Shown piece by piece: positions 1 to 9,400 of a stretch of 64,000 nt of DNA. The notes beneath the pieces were generated by a model. The model was not told the origin of the DNA, did not search any database, and saw only the letters and a list, made by a program, of their open reading frames with translations. Made by a program: the position numbers and the translations under genes. The DNA comes from Ramlibacter cellulosilyticus (GTDB lineage Bacteria > Pseudomonadota > Gammaproteobacteria > Burkholderiales > Burkholderiaceae_C), in NCBI RefSeq assembly GCF_014297465.1, contig NZ_JACORT010000011.1:145656-209655 (forward strand). Reading direction: 5' to 3'. Position 1 is the stretch's first letter. Each line of letters begins with the position of its first letter.

Positions 1-19
1 CCAGTGCCACGTTCGCCAT
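1..19 (-). CDS. Start of an unidentified gene of the capsule/secretion operon (partial)
   Basis: Only the first six codons (MANVAL) lie in the window. The ATG is 16 nt beyond the stop of the capsule-synthesis gene on the same strand, and a GGAGG ribosome-binding site sits about 7 nt before it, so a further co-transcribed gene is likely. A capsule or polysaccharide function would fit the context, but nothing in six residues shows it. Confidence 0.5.
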
Positions 20-34
20 CGCGCGTCCTCCGCT

Positions 35-1057
35 TCAGGCACGGGCCAGCAGCGGCCGCAGCACGCGGCGCCACGCGGCAACGGCGGGGCGCCGCGCACG
101 CAGGGCCAGGAGTTCCTGCACCGCTTCTTCCGGCGAGCAGCGGCGGCCCGCCTCGCGGCTCCAGTACACCGGGTACTCGACCAGCGCGGCGTGCACGAGG
201 CTGTCCAGCGAGAGGGGGCCTGCACGGCGCGGATGCTGCTGCACTTCGCGCGCGAGTCCCCATCCGGCATAGAAAGGCGATCCGTGGCAGACCACCGGCT
301 TGCCCCGCAGCAGCGCCTCGAAACCCAGCAGCGACGTCATCACGTGCACCTCGTCGACCTCTTCGACCAGTGCGGGCACGGACGCTTCGCTGACCACCTC
401 GTCACAGTGCCGCGCCACCTGCGCCTCGTTCTCGCCGCGTGCCCGCAGGCCGGCGACCACGTCGGGGTGGGGCTTGTAGACCAGCCACGCGTCCGGGCAT
501 GCGCGCCGCACCGCTTTCACCAGCGCGAGGTTGCTGCGCACCGTTGTGCCGCCCAGGCGCAGCGAGGCGTCGCTTTCGACCTGCCCGCAGGCGAGCACGA
601 CGCGGCGGTCGCCGCGCGGGCGGTGCCAGCGGCGCTCGGGCAGGTTGTACTTGGTGAGGCCGGCGGCGACCACCGCCTCGCGCAGCGCCCGGGCGCGGGC
701 GCGCTCGGCGGGACTGCGCTCGCCGCGCTGCAGCAGCGACTCCAGGGCGCTCGGCCGCGTCGCGTCGTAGTAGATGCCGGTGTCGTCGAACACCCAGGAG
801 CTCGGGCGCGTGAGGTCGGCGCCCAGGCCCACGGAGCGCAGGAATCCATCTTCCACGCGCACGATGCGCAGGCCCGCGGGAACGTCGGCCAGAACGGTGC
901 TGCCCCAGGCGAGCAGCGTGCCCTCCTGCGGCAGCCGCGCCGCGGAAGCGAGGAAACGGATGTCGTCGCGGCCGGTGAACTGGCGCAGCAGCGGCCGCTT
1001 GCGCAGGGAGAAACCCAGCGCGGCGAGCGGCCCTGGGGTGAACATCGCGACGCTCAC
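35..1057 (-). CDS. Capsule polysaccharide synthesis family protein (KpsC/KpsS-like)
   Basis: Predicted 340-residue cytoplasmic protein of the capsule-synthesis family (KpsC/KpsS/LipA/LipB), whose members add the Kdo linker to the lipid anchor of ABC-exported capsules. Supporting motifs are the YKPHPD segment and the FYAGWGL segment in the C-terminal half, both typical of the family. It is about half the length of KpsC, which carries two such domains, so it is a one-domain member. The chosen GTG start forms a GTGA overlap with the stop of the preceding glycosyltransferase; an ATG four codons later (1045) is possible. Last complete gene of the secretion/polysaccharide operon. The exact glycan is unknown. 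Confidence 0.75.
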   Translation of the reverse strand: MSVAMFTPGPLAALGFSLRKRPLLRQFTGRDDIRFLASAARLPQEGTLLAWGSTVLADVPAGLRIVRVEDGFLRSVGLGADLTRPSSWVFDDTGIYYDATRPSALESLLQRGERSPAERARARALREAVVAAGLTKYNLPERRWHRPRGDRRVVLACGQVESDASLRLGGTTVRSNLALVKAVRRACPDAWLVYKPHPDVVAGLRARGENEAQVARHCDEVVSEASVPALVEEVDEVHVMTSLLGFEALLRGKPVVCHGSPFYAGWGLAREVQQHPRRAGPLSLDSLVHAALVEYPVYWSREAGRRCSPEEAVQELLALRARRPAVAAWRRVLRPLLARA

Positions 1058-2211
1058 TGCAGCGCCTCCATGAAAGCTTCCACCTGCTCGAAGTGGTCGC
1101 GCCAGGTCGGCGCGCGGAAACCGGCGAGACGCCCGCATTGCGCGGCGCGGCGGGGCGTCGTGTCGTCGCTGTAGTCGCGTACCGCCTGCACCCAGCCCGG
1201 GCCGTCCAGCGGATGCAGGTACTCGGGGATCGCCCCGGCGACTTCGCGGAACACAGCGAGGTCGCTCGCGATCACGGGCGTGCCGAGCGCCAGCGCCTCC
1301 ACGAGCGGCAGTCCGTAGCCTTCGGCGAAGGACGGGAACAGCAGCGCGCGCGCATGGCGCAGGTAGCGGGCCAATTCCGTGTCGCTGCAACTGCCGACCT
1401 CGAGCACGTGTCCGCGCAAGGCCTCGCAGCGTTCGAGCAGGTCTTCGGCGTTCTCGCATTCCCAGCCCCGCTGGCCGATCACCACGAGCTGCGGCGCCGC
1501 CGATCCCATCCGCTGCACCAGCTCGCGCCACGCGTGCAGCAGCAACTGGTGGTTCTTGCGCGGCTCGATCGTGCCGAGCACCACGAAGTAAGGGCGCGCG
1601 AGCGGCGACGTTGCAGCTTCTCCCGCGAGCTGCGCGCCGGCGATGGGTGCCGCGATCGCCGGCGGCAGGCGCGTGCCCGCGCGCTCGGCGAACTGCCGCA
1701 TGGAGGCGAGCGTCGCCGCGGAGTTGGCGACGACACCCGTCGCGCCGTCCAGGAGGTTGTGCATGCGCGCGGCGTGCAGCGCCTGCTCGCCGGGCCGGCA
1801 GTACTCCGGGTGAGTGATCGGGATGAGGTCGTGCGCGAAGAACAGTGGCCGCTGCGCGGTGCGGCGCATCCAGCGCACCAGCCCGGGCCGGTCGAGCCCC
1901 TGGTGGCCGATGTTCAGCGAGAGGCGGTTGCGGCCGTCCTGGCGCGGCCACGGCGGCACGCAACCGCGCGCGACTACCTTGCGCAGGCGCGCGGGCGCGT
2001 CGGCCGGTCGCGCCAGGAGCACATCGAAGAGCTGCTGCGACGTGCGGTACGACGCGATGCGGCGCCACTCGCCCCACTGCAGCACGGCCTGCGCGCGCGA
2101 CCCGAAATGCTCCACGTACGCGGCGCAGACGCGGTCGACGCCCGTGGCCTGGCGGCCATGCACGGCGCGGCCGACCAGCCGGGTGACGTCGATGAGCAGC
2201 GCGCCGTCCAC
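1054..2211 (-). CDS. Glycosyltransferase, family 4
   Basis: A 385-residue GT-B-fold glycosyltransferase that should transfer a sugar from a nucleotide sugar to a surface glycan or to a protein. The C-terminal half has the GT4 pattern: LGTIEPRKNH near residue 190, then FPSFAEGYGLPLVEALALG with the donor-phosphate-binding glutamates, then GTPVIASD. No signal peptide or membrane segment is evident, so it is probably cytoplasmic. It starts at GTG with a GGGAG site a few bases upstream, ten bases after the stop of the export lipoprotein, and it overlaps the capsule-synthesis gene by 4 nt, which indicates translational coupling. Donor and acceptor cannot be read from the sequence. Confidence 0.85.
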   Translation of the reverse strand: MDGALLIDVTRLVGRAVHGRQATGVDRVCAAYVEHFGSRAQAVLQWGEWRRIASYRTSQQLFDVLLARPADAPARLRKVVARGCVPPWPRQDGRNRLSLNIGHQGLDRPGLVRWMRRTAQRPLFFAHDLIPITHPEYCRPGEQALHAARMHNLLDGATGVVANSAATLASMRQFAERAGTRLPPAIAAPIAGAQLAGEAATSPLARPYFVVLGTIEPRKNHQLLLHAWRELVQRMGSAAPQLVVIGQRGWECENAEDLLERCEALRGHVLEVGSCSDTELARYLRHARALLFPSFAEGYGLPLVEALALGTPVIASDLAVFREVAGAIPEYLHPLDGPGWVQAVRDYSDDTTPRRAAQCGRLAGFRAPTWRDHFEQVEAFMEALQ

Positions 2212-2221
2212 GTCACTCCCG

Positions 2222-3385
2222 CTACTGTCCGAGCGCGCGCACCGTGGCCGTGGGCAGCACGATGGAGGAGATGATGTTCAGGAACTTCTGCAGCTCCGCG
2301 CCCTTCGCCGTGGCGACGTACAGCACGTCGCGGTGGCGCATCGGAAAGTCCTGCGCGGCGAAGAAGCTCGCCGGGTCGCGCAGGTCCACCTTGTAGACGA
2401 CGGGCGCGCGGCCGTCCGCGTCGGTCGGCGCATCCAGCTGGCGCGGGACGACGGCGGGATCCTCGAAGCGGAAGATGAACACGCCGGTGGCGTCGGAGCG
2501 GTAGTCCTGGAGGCCGCCGGCGCGACCGAGCGCCTGCGCCAGCGTGAGGCCCTGCCCTTCAAAGGCGAGTTCCTCGTTCTTGCCGGTGGCGCCCAGCACC
2601 GTGAGGCTGAAAGGCTGGTGCAGCGCCGTCACCACGTCGCCGGGCTGCAGCACGATGTTCTGCCGCGGGTCGGCGATGATCTGGTCGAGCGGCAGCGCCA
2701 GCACCTGGCTGCCGCGCGTGACCTGCAGTTGCATCTTGCCGACCGGTTGCCGCGTGCCGCCGGCAGCGGCGAGCGCGTCGAGCAGGCGCTCGCCCTGCGC
2801 CGTGAGCGGCATGCGCAGGCTGTTGTTCACTTCGCCCACGACCGTCACGGTGCTCGTCGTGTTGCGCAGCACGCGCACCATGACCTGCGGCTGGTTGGCC
2901 TTGTCGCGCAGGCCCCGGGCGATGTCGTCTTCGATGGCGCGCAGCTCGCGCCCGGCGGCGCGGACCTGGCCGACGAAGGGAACGTTGATGTCGCCGGCGT
3001 TGCTGACCATCTGCTCCGGCAGCACGGACGCGCGCGCGGTGGAGGCAGTGCTGCGCGGGTCGAGCAGCGTGCTCGCGAACAGGCTCGCAGGCGGCGCCTC
3101 CCACACGGTCACTTCCAGCACGTCGCCGGCGCCGATGCGGAAGCCGGGTTTCTGCGTTTCGCCCCAGGTGCCGGAGAACAGGCGCTGCTGGCGCGAAGCA
3201 CGCGCCTTGCGGGCGAGCTCCGGCGTGACGTCCAGGACCTGGATGCCGCGCGACGGCTCGGCGTTCGGCGCTTCCAGGATGGCGTCGGTGGACGGGCCCT
3301 CCCGCGGCAGGAACGGCGAGGCGCAGCCGGCAAGGGCCAGGGCCAGGAAGGGAAGCAGGATCCGGAAGGCGGGACGCGCGCGCAT
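2222..3385 (-). CDS. Polysaccharide export outer-membrane lipoprotein (OPX; Wza/KpsD/BexD-type)
   Basis: A 387-residue lipoprotein: an N-terminal hydrophobic signal ends in the lipobox LALAGC. The body has the polysaccharide-export domain (FRIGAGDVLEVTVWE near residue 80, then GDINVPFVGQVRAAG) followed by SLBB-like segments (VTVVGEVNN and FSLTVLGATGKN). OPX proteins form the outer-membrane or trans-periplasmic channel for capsule or exopolysaccharide. I chose the ATG at 3385 because it opens directly on the signal peptide; a TTG five codons upstream is possible. It sits directly after the HlyD adaptor gene in the same operon, an uncommon neighbourhood for an OPX protein, which is normally beside a PCP protein and a capsule ABC transporter. 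Confidence 0.85.
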   Translation of the reverse strand: MRARPAFRILLPFLALALAGCASPFLPREGPSTDAILEAPNAEPSRGIQVLDVTPELARKARASRQQRLFSGTWGETQKPGFRIGAGDVLEVTVWEAPPASLFASTLLDPRSTASTARASVLPEQMVSNAGDINVPFVGQVRAAGRELRAIEDDIARGLRDKANQPQVMVRVLRNTTSTVTVVGEVNNSLRMPLTAQGERLLDALAAAGGTRQPVGKMQLQVTRGSQVLALPLDQIIADPRQNIVLQPGDVVTALHQPFSLTVLGATGKNEELAFEGQGLTLAQALGRAGGLQDYRSDATGVFIFRFEDPAVVPRQLDAPTDADGRAPVVYKVDLRDPASFFAAQDFPMRHRDVLYVATAKGAELQKFLNIISSIVLPTATVRALGQ

Positions 3386-3405
3386 GGAGGCAGCAGGCAA
3401 GGGGT

Positions 3406-4710
3406 TCAGTGCTCGGTCATGGCGCCGGCGGTCCGGCGCACCAGGGGCTTCAGGAGGTAGGCGAGCAGGCTGCGCTCGCCGGTCTTGATCAGGACGTCGG
3501 CGCCCATCCCGGGCTGCAGCTTGCGGTCGCCCAGCTTCTTCCAGCCTTCGGGCGTGATCTCCACGCGCGCGAGGAAGTGGGCTGGGCGTTCGCCCTGCTG
3601 CTCGATGCGGTCGGCGGACACCGACAGCACGCGCCCTTCCACGGCGAGGAAGGGCAGGTCGGGGAAGCCGGTGAAGCGCACGTCCGCCGGCAGGCCGGCG
3701 TGCACGCGGTCGACGACGTCGGTCGGCACCTGTGCCTCGATCAGCAGGCCTTCGTGCTGCGGGACGATGTCCATGATCTTGGTGCCTTCGACGACCACGG
3801 CACCTTGCGCCTGGATCGCGAGGCCGACGACCGTGCCGTCGGTGGGCGACACGATGCGCGTGCGCTTCAACTCCGCGCCGGCGCCGGCGAGCCGCTCGCG
3901 CAGTGCGCCGAGTTCCTTGCGCACGTCGGCCGCGGAGGCTTCCACCTCGCGCGCGAATTCGCGCTGGCGCTGCGCGATGCGCAGCGTGAGCTCGGTGATG
4001 TTGGCGCGGCTGCGGTCCAGGTTGGCCGTGAGCTCGCTCACCTGCGACGCCACTTCGACCATCATCCGCTCTTCCTCGAGCAGCTTGGTCTTCGACACGA
4101 AACCGGCCGCGGCGAGCTCGCGCGTGGACTTGATCTGCTGCTCGACCAGCTCCTGCTGCGCCTTGCGGCCCTTGAGCTGCGCGGCGTAGGCCTTCTCCTG
4201 CTCGCGCGCGGATTGCACGGACTGTTCGAGCACCGAGACGTCGGCGGCCAGCGCCGCGCGGCGGGTGGCGAACAGCTTGCGCTCGCGCTCGATGTATTCC
4301 TTCGCGGCGGCGGCGTTGTCGCCCTGCAGCAGCTCGGGGTGGAAGGCGATGTCGTTGGTGCGCGCGCTTTCCGCGGCGAGGCGGCTTTCGGCGGCCTTCA
4401 GCGCGAGGTACTGCGACTGCGCCGCGAGGAAGTTCGCGGCCACCTGCGAGTCGTCGAGCTGCACCAGCGGCGCGCCGGCCCGCACGACCTCACCCTCCTT
4501 CACGTACACCTTCGTGATCACCGCGGTCACGGGGTGCTGGATCGGCTTGCGCTTGGCCTCGGTTTGCACGACGGCGGGGGCCTGCACGCCTTCGTCCAGC
4601 GGCGCGAAGGCGGCCCACAGGCCGAACACGCCGAAGGACGCGGCCAGCACGCCGACGCCGAGCCGCACGAGCTTGCGGTTGTCCTGCTGCAGCTGCTCCA
4701 TCGCGCTCAT
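3406..4710 (-). CDS. HlyD-family periplasmic adaptor subunit of a type I secretion system (PrtE-like)
   Basis: A 434-residue membrane-fusion protein linking the inner-membrane ABC exporter to an outer-membrane channel. Residues about 15-40 form one transmembrane helix. A half-lipoyl segment follows (VYVKEGEVVRAGAPLVQLDD), then a long heptad-rich coiled coil over about residues 85-270, the second lipoyl half (IVSPTDGTVVGLAIQ) and a C-terminal beta domain with a typical LQPGMGADVLIKTGERS segment. The start ATG overlaps the stop of the ABC gene (ATGA), as expected for a PrtD-PrtE pair. No TolC homologue is in the window; the next gene is an OPX lipoprotein. Confidence 0.92.
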   Translation of the reverse strand: MSAMEQLQQDNRKLVRLGVGVLAASFGVFGLWAAFAPLDEGVQAPAVVQTEAKRKPIQHPVTAVITKVYVKEGEVVRAGAPLVQLDDSQVAANFLAAQSQYLALKAAESRLAAESARTNDIAFHPELLQGDNAAAAKEYIERERKLFATRRAALAADVSVLEQSVQSAREQEKAYAAQLKGRKAQQELVEQQIKSTRELAAAGFVSKTKLLEEERMMVEVASQVSELTANLDRSRANITELTLRIAQRQREFAREVEASAADVRKELGALRERLAGAGAELKRTRIVSPTDGTVVGLAIQAQGAVVVEGTKIMDIVPQHEGLLIEAQVPTDVVDRVHAGLPADVRFTGFPDLPFLAVEGRVLSVSADRIEQQGERPAHFLARVEITPEGWKKLGDRKLQPGMGADVLIKTGERSLLAYLLKPLVRRTAGAMTEH

Positions 4711-6404
4711 GCCGCGGCCTCCCTGCCTACCGGCCGCGGGCCCGCGGACTGCTTCAGGACGCTGGCCGTCGGACCGTACACCACCAGCTTGCCTTCCTTC
4801 AGCACCAGGATGCCGTCGGTGGCGGTGAGCAGCGACCGGCTGTGCGTGATGACCACCACCGTCGCGCCCCAGCCCTTCATCTCCGCCAGCGCGGAGCGCA
4901 GCGCGAGTTCGCCTTCCTCGTCGAGGTTGGAGTTAGGCTCGTCCAGCACGATGAACTTCGGCTTGCCGTAGATCGCGCGGGCCAGGGCCACGCGCTGGCG
5001 CTGGCCGCCGGACAGGCGCAGGCCGTCCTGGCCGATGGGGCTCTCGTAGCCTTGGGGCAGGCGCAGGATCAGTTCGTGGATGCCGGCTGTGCGGGCGGCC
5101 GCCACGACCTTCTCGTCGTCGACCGCGCCGAAGCGCGCGATGTTCTCGGCGACCGTGCCTTCCAGCAGCTCGATCGATTGCGGCAGGTAGCCCATGGCGG
5201 GGCCGAGCTGCTCCTCGTCCCAGTCCGCGAGCGCGGCGCCATCGAGGCGCACGCCGCCGCGCACCGGCGTCCACACGCCCGTGAGCGCGCGCGCGAGGCA
5301 GCTCTTGCCGGAACCGGACGGCCCCACCACGCCCACGGCCATGGCGGGCTTGATGCGGAAGTCGATGTCGGCCAGCACCGGCGCCTGGGCACCGGGCGGC
5401 ACGAGCGTGAGCTGCTCGATCGCGACTTCGCCCACCGGCTCCGGCAGGCGCGTCTTGGTCCGCTCGGGCGGGTTCTGCCGCAGCAGCTTGTCGAGGCGGA
5501 AGTAGGCCGCGCGCGCCGCGACGAACTGGCGCCACGAGCCGATGCCCTGGTCCAGCGGCGCCAGCGCGCGCGTCATGAGGATGGACGACGCGATCATGAC
5601 GCCGGGAGAGATCTGCCCCTTCACCGCGAGGTAGGCGCCGACGCCCAGGATCGCGGTCTGCTGCAGCAGCCGGATCAGGCGGCTGGCGGAGGCGACGAGG
5701 CCGACCTGCCGCGCCGCGCCGCCCTGCACCGCGAGTTGCTCGCGCTGCTTCGCCAGCCAGCGCTCGCGCAGCGGCTTGAGCATGCCCATCGCCAGCACGG
5801 CTTCGTGGTTGCGGCCGTAGCCGTAGGCGGCCTGCTGGTTGGCGACCTGCAGCGCCGAGGCCTGCTCCTGCGACTGCTGCGACGCGCGGTGGCTCACCCA
5901 GGCCAGGGCCACCAGCAGCAGCGCGCCGACCAGGGCCACCAGCGCGAGCGCGGGGTGCATCAGCCAGATCACCAGCAGGAAGACGGGCGTCCAGGGCGCG
6001 TCGAACAGCGCGAACGGGCCGGTGCCCGTGAGGAACTGCCGCACGGATGCGGCGTCGCTGAAGGCCGCATCCGCCGCGGCGCCCTTCTCTCGCGCGCGCT
6101 GGCGCACGTAGGCATCGAACAGGCGCGGCGACAGGTCCTGGTCCAGCGCGATGCCGGCGTTCACCAGCAGCTGCGAACGCACCCACTCGATGACCGCCAG
6201 CACGCCGTAGAGGCCGACCACCAGCACCGTCAGCATCAGCAGCGTGTCGACGTTGCGCGAGGTGAGCACGCGGTCGTACACCTGCAGCATGTACAGGGAC
6301 GGCAGCAGCATCAGCAGGTTCACGAACAGGCTGAACGCCGCGGCCGACGCGAACACCGTGCGGCTGCGTTCCAGAAAGATCCTGATCTCCTGCACGGGCC
6401 CCAT
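4707..6404 (-). CDS. Type I secretion system permease/ATPase (PrtD-like ABC exporter)
   Basis: A 565-residue fused exporter with six predicted membrane helices in the first 300 residues and one nucleotide-binding domain. Visible motifs: Walker A GPSGSGKS near residue 363, a Q-loop segment GYLPQSIELLEGT, signature LSGGQRQR near 463, Walker B FIVLDEP near 485 and the H-loop ITHS. There is no N-terminal C39-like domain, which places it with PrtD-type exporters of RTX proteins rather than HlyB. The ATG is preceded by a GGGGGAG site. It lies 92 bp downstream of the giant RTX gene, behind that gene's terminator, so the RTX protein is its likely substrate. Confidence 0.93.
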   Translation of the reverse strand: MGPVQEIRIFLERSRTVFASAAAFSLFVNLLMLLPSLYMLQVYDRVLTSRNVDTLLMLTVLVVGLYGVLAVIEWVRSQLLVNAGIALDQDLSPRLFDAYVRQRAREKGAAADAAFSDAASVRQFLTGTGPFALFDAPWTPVFLLVIWLMHPALALVALVGALLLVALAWVSHRASQQSQEQASALQVANQQAAYGYGRNHEAVLAMGMLKPLRERWLAKQREQLAVQGGAARQVGLVASASRLIRLLQQTAILGVGAYLAVKGQISPGVMIASSILMTRALAPLDQGIGSWRQFVAARAAYFRLDKLLRQNPPERTKTRLPEPVGEVAIEQLTLVPPGAQAPVLADIDFRIKPAMAVGVVGPSGSGKSCLARALTGVWTPVRGGVRLDGAALADWDEEQLGPAMGYLPQSIELLEGTVAENIARFGAVDDEKVVAAARTAGIHELILRLPQGYESPIGQDGLRLSGGQRQRVALARAIYGKPKFIVLDEPNSNLDEEGELALRSALAEMKGWGATVVVITHSRSLLTATDGILVLKEGKLVVYGPTASVLKQSAGPRPVGREAAA

Positions 6405-6444
6405 GGGCTCCCCCCTCTTCCCGGCCGCGCGAGCGGCTCCTTCA

Positions 6445-6475
6445 CAACAAAAGGGCTGCCCGCCAGGGCAGCCCT
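6445..6475 (-). terminator. Rho-independent terminator of the RTX gene
   Basis: Perfect 10-bp inverted repeat AGGGCTGCCC/GGGCAGCCCT (6452-6461 and 6466-6475) with a 4-nt loop. Read on the minus strand, it is followed by TTTTGTTGT. It lies about 22 nt past the RTX stop codon. A second small perfect hairpin (CACGACC/GGTCGTG, 6478-6495) sits between the stop codon and the terminator. Together they separate the RTX transcript from the secretion operon. Confidence 0.85.
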
Positions 6476-6496
6476 CTCACGACCTCCGGGTCGTGC

Positions 6497-9400
6497 TCAG
6501 ACGCCGTACGTTCCGTCGGCGTTCAGCCAGACGTTGTCCTGCTCGGGCGCCGTCCAGTTCTGGTCGGCGACCTGCACCACCCCCTGGCCATCGGCGGCGC
6601 TGCCGCCCAGCCAGATCGCGTCCGCCCCGGAGGAGCCGTTGCGCCACAGGATGTCGGCCGCGCCGTCGCCGTTGTAGTCGCCGGTGCCGGCGACCTTCCA
6701 GCTCGTGTCGACGTTCGCCACCGCCTGGCCCTGGGCAGCGTCGGCGCCGCGCCAGATGACATTGTCGCCGGTCGAGGCATTGCGCCAGAGCACGTCATCC
6801 GTGCCGTCGCCGTTGAAGTCGCCGATTCCGGCAACTTTCCAGTTGCTGTCGCCCACCGACGACACCGCCTGGCCCTGGGCGGCGTCGCCGCCGCGCCAGA
6901 TCGCGTTGTCGCCGGTGGCGGCGTTGCGCCACAGGATGTCGTCGGAACCGTCGCCGTTGAAGTCGCCGATGCCCGCGACCTTCCAGTTCTGGTCGCCGAC
7001 CGCCGCCACGGCCTGGGACATGGCGCTGCTGCCGGCGTTCCAGATCACGTTCGCACCCGTCGAGACGTTGCGCCAGAGGATGTCCGCGGTGTGGTCGCCA
7101 TTGAAGTCGCCCACGCCGGCCACCTTCCAGTTGGTGTCCGCGACCGCGTCCACGTAGAAGGTGGCGGCGCTGTCGCCGCTGCCCCAGATCGCGTTCTCGC
7201 CCGTCGTGGCGTTGCGCCAGAGGATGTCGGCCTTGCCGTCGCCGTTGAAGTCGGCGAGCGCGGCCAGCTTCCAGGCGGTGGACACGTCGCCGATGGCCTG
7301 CGCCGCCGCCGGGTCCGCGCCGTCCCACGCGACGTTGCCGCCGGTGGAAACGTTGCGCCACACGAGGTCGGACACGCCGTCCCCGTCGAAGTCGAAGTCC
7401 GTGGCGTGGCGCTCGGTCACGCCGGTCTGGCCCGGGGTGGTCCACTGGTCGCCCGTGACGGGGTACACCGCGATGCCGTCGGCGCTGCTGGCGCCGTTCC
7501 AGATCGCGTCGGCGCCCGTGACGGAGTTGCGCCACAGGATGTCGGACTTGCCGTCGCCGTTGTAGTCGCCCACGCCAGCTACCTGCCAGTGCACGTCACC
7601 GATGCCGTCGACGAGCTGCTGGTTGCCGGCGTCGCCGCCCTTCCAGATGGAGTTCGCGCCGGTCACCTCGTTGCGCCACAGCAGGTCGGACTTGCCGTCG
7701 CCATCGAAGTCGCCGATGCCGGCCAGAGCCCACGCCGGGTCGCCGATGCCCGCCACGGCCTGGCTCGTGGCGCTGTCGCCGCCCAGCCAGATCGAGCTCT
7801 CGCCGGAGCCGTCGTTGCGCCACAGGATGTCGGAGCGGCCGTCACCGTTGAAGTCGCCCACGCCGGCGGTGTACCAGCGGGTGTCGGAGACGGTGTCCAC
7901 GCCGATGGAGGTCGCGACGTTCCCGCTCGCCCAGATGATGCTCTGGCCGCTGGCATTGCTGTGCCACAGGATGTCGGAAGCGCCGTCGCCGTTGAAGTCG
8001 CCGATGCCGCCGACGGTCCAGCTGTTGTCGCCCACGGATTCCACCGCGATGGCGCTGCCGCTGTTGCCGCTGCGCCAGATCACGTTGGCGCCGGTGCTGG
8101 CGTTGCGCCACAGCACGTCGGCCCGGCCGTCGTTGTCGAAATCACCGATGCCGGCGATCTTGAAGCGCGCGTCCGGCACGCTGTCGATCGGCTGCGTGGT
8201 CTCGCCGTTGGCGCCGGACCAGATCGCGTCGTAGCCCGTGCGCGCGTTGCGCCACAGCAGGTCGGACTTGCCGTCGCCGTCGAAGTCCGAAGCCGCCTTG
8301 GCCAGCGACAGGGTACCGTCGGCAAAGGACAGGCGCTCGACGTTCGTGAGCACGTCGGTGCCGTCGGCGCCGCCGCTGACGATGTAGCTGCTGCCGCTGC
8401 GGGTGATCGTGTAGTCGGCGCGGTTGCCGCCGTAGATCGCCACGTCCAGGCCGCCGCCGCCGTTGATGGTGTCGTTGCCGCCGCGACCTTCGAAGGTCTC
8501 GCGCGTCGCGATGTTGCTGCCGTTCAGGACGTCGTTGAACGCCGAGCCGCGCACGCCTTCGATGTTGCGCAGCGTGTCCGTGCCGCCGAAGCCGTCGCTG
8601 GCCGTGCCGTCCGAGGCGCCGCCCAGCGTCACGGTGACGCCCGCCGTGCTGCTGTCGTACTGCACGCGGTCGTAGCCGCTGCCGCCGTCGATCGTGTCGT
8701 TGCCGGCGTTGCCGATGAAGAACTCGATCGCGTCGTTGGCCGCGTTGCCGCCGGTCAGGACGTCGTTGAAGGCGGAGCCGCGCAGGCCTTCGATGTTCTG
8801 CAGCGTGTCGGTGAAGCCCCAGCCGTCGGACGCCGTGCCGGTCGCCAGGTTCGCGGTGACCGCGGCCGTGGAACCGTCGTAGCGCACGAGGTCGATGCCG
8901 CCCGCGCCGTCGATCGTGTCGTTGCCGCCGCGGCCTTCGAACTGCTCGGTGACCGCCGAGCTGGAGCCGATCAGGGTGTCGCCGAAGCTCGAGCCCGTGG
9001 CGTGGTTGATGTTGTACAGCGTGTCGCTGCCGGCACCGCCGGTCGCAGTACCCGCAGCCAGGTTCACCGTCACCGCCGCGGATGCGTTCTGGTAGCTGGC
9101 GCGGTTGCTGTTGCTGCCGGTGGCGTCGATGGCGCCGCCGTCGATCGTGTCGTTGCCCAGGCCGCCTTCGAACTGCTCGAACAGGTTGGTCTCGGTGGAG
9201 CCCAGGATGTTGTCGGCGTGGTTCGAGCCGGTGACGAAGTTGATGTTCGTCAGCTGGTCGATGCCGCCCTGGCCGTCCTGCACGATGCCGGTCTGCAGGT
9301 TCATCACGATGCCGGTGGTCGCCGAGTTGGTGTAGTTCACCGTGTTCAGGTCGGCGTAGCCGATGCGCTCGGTGATGGCACCGCCGTCCATCGTGTCGTT

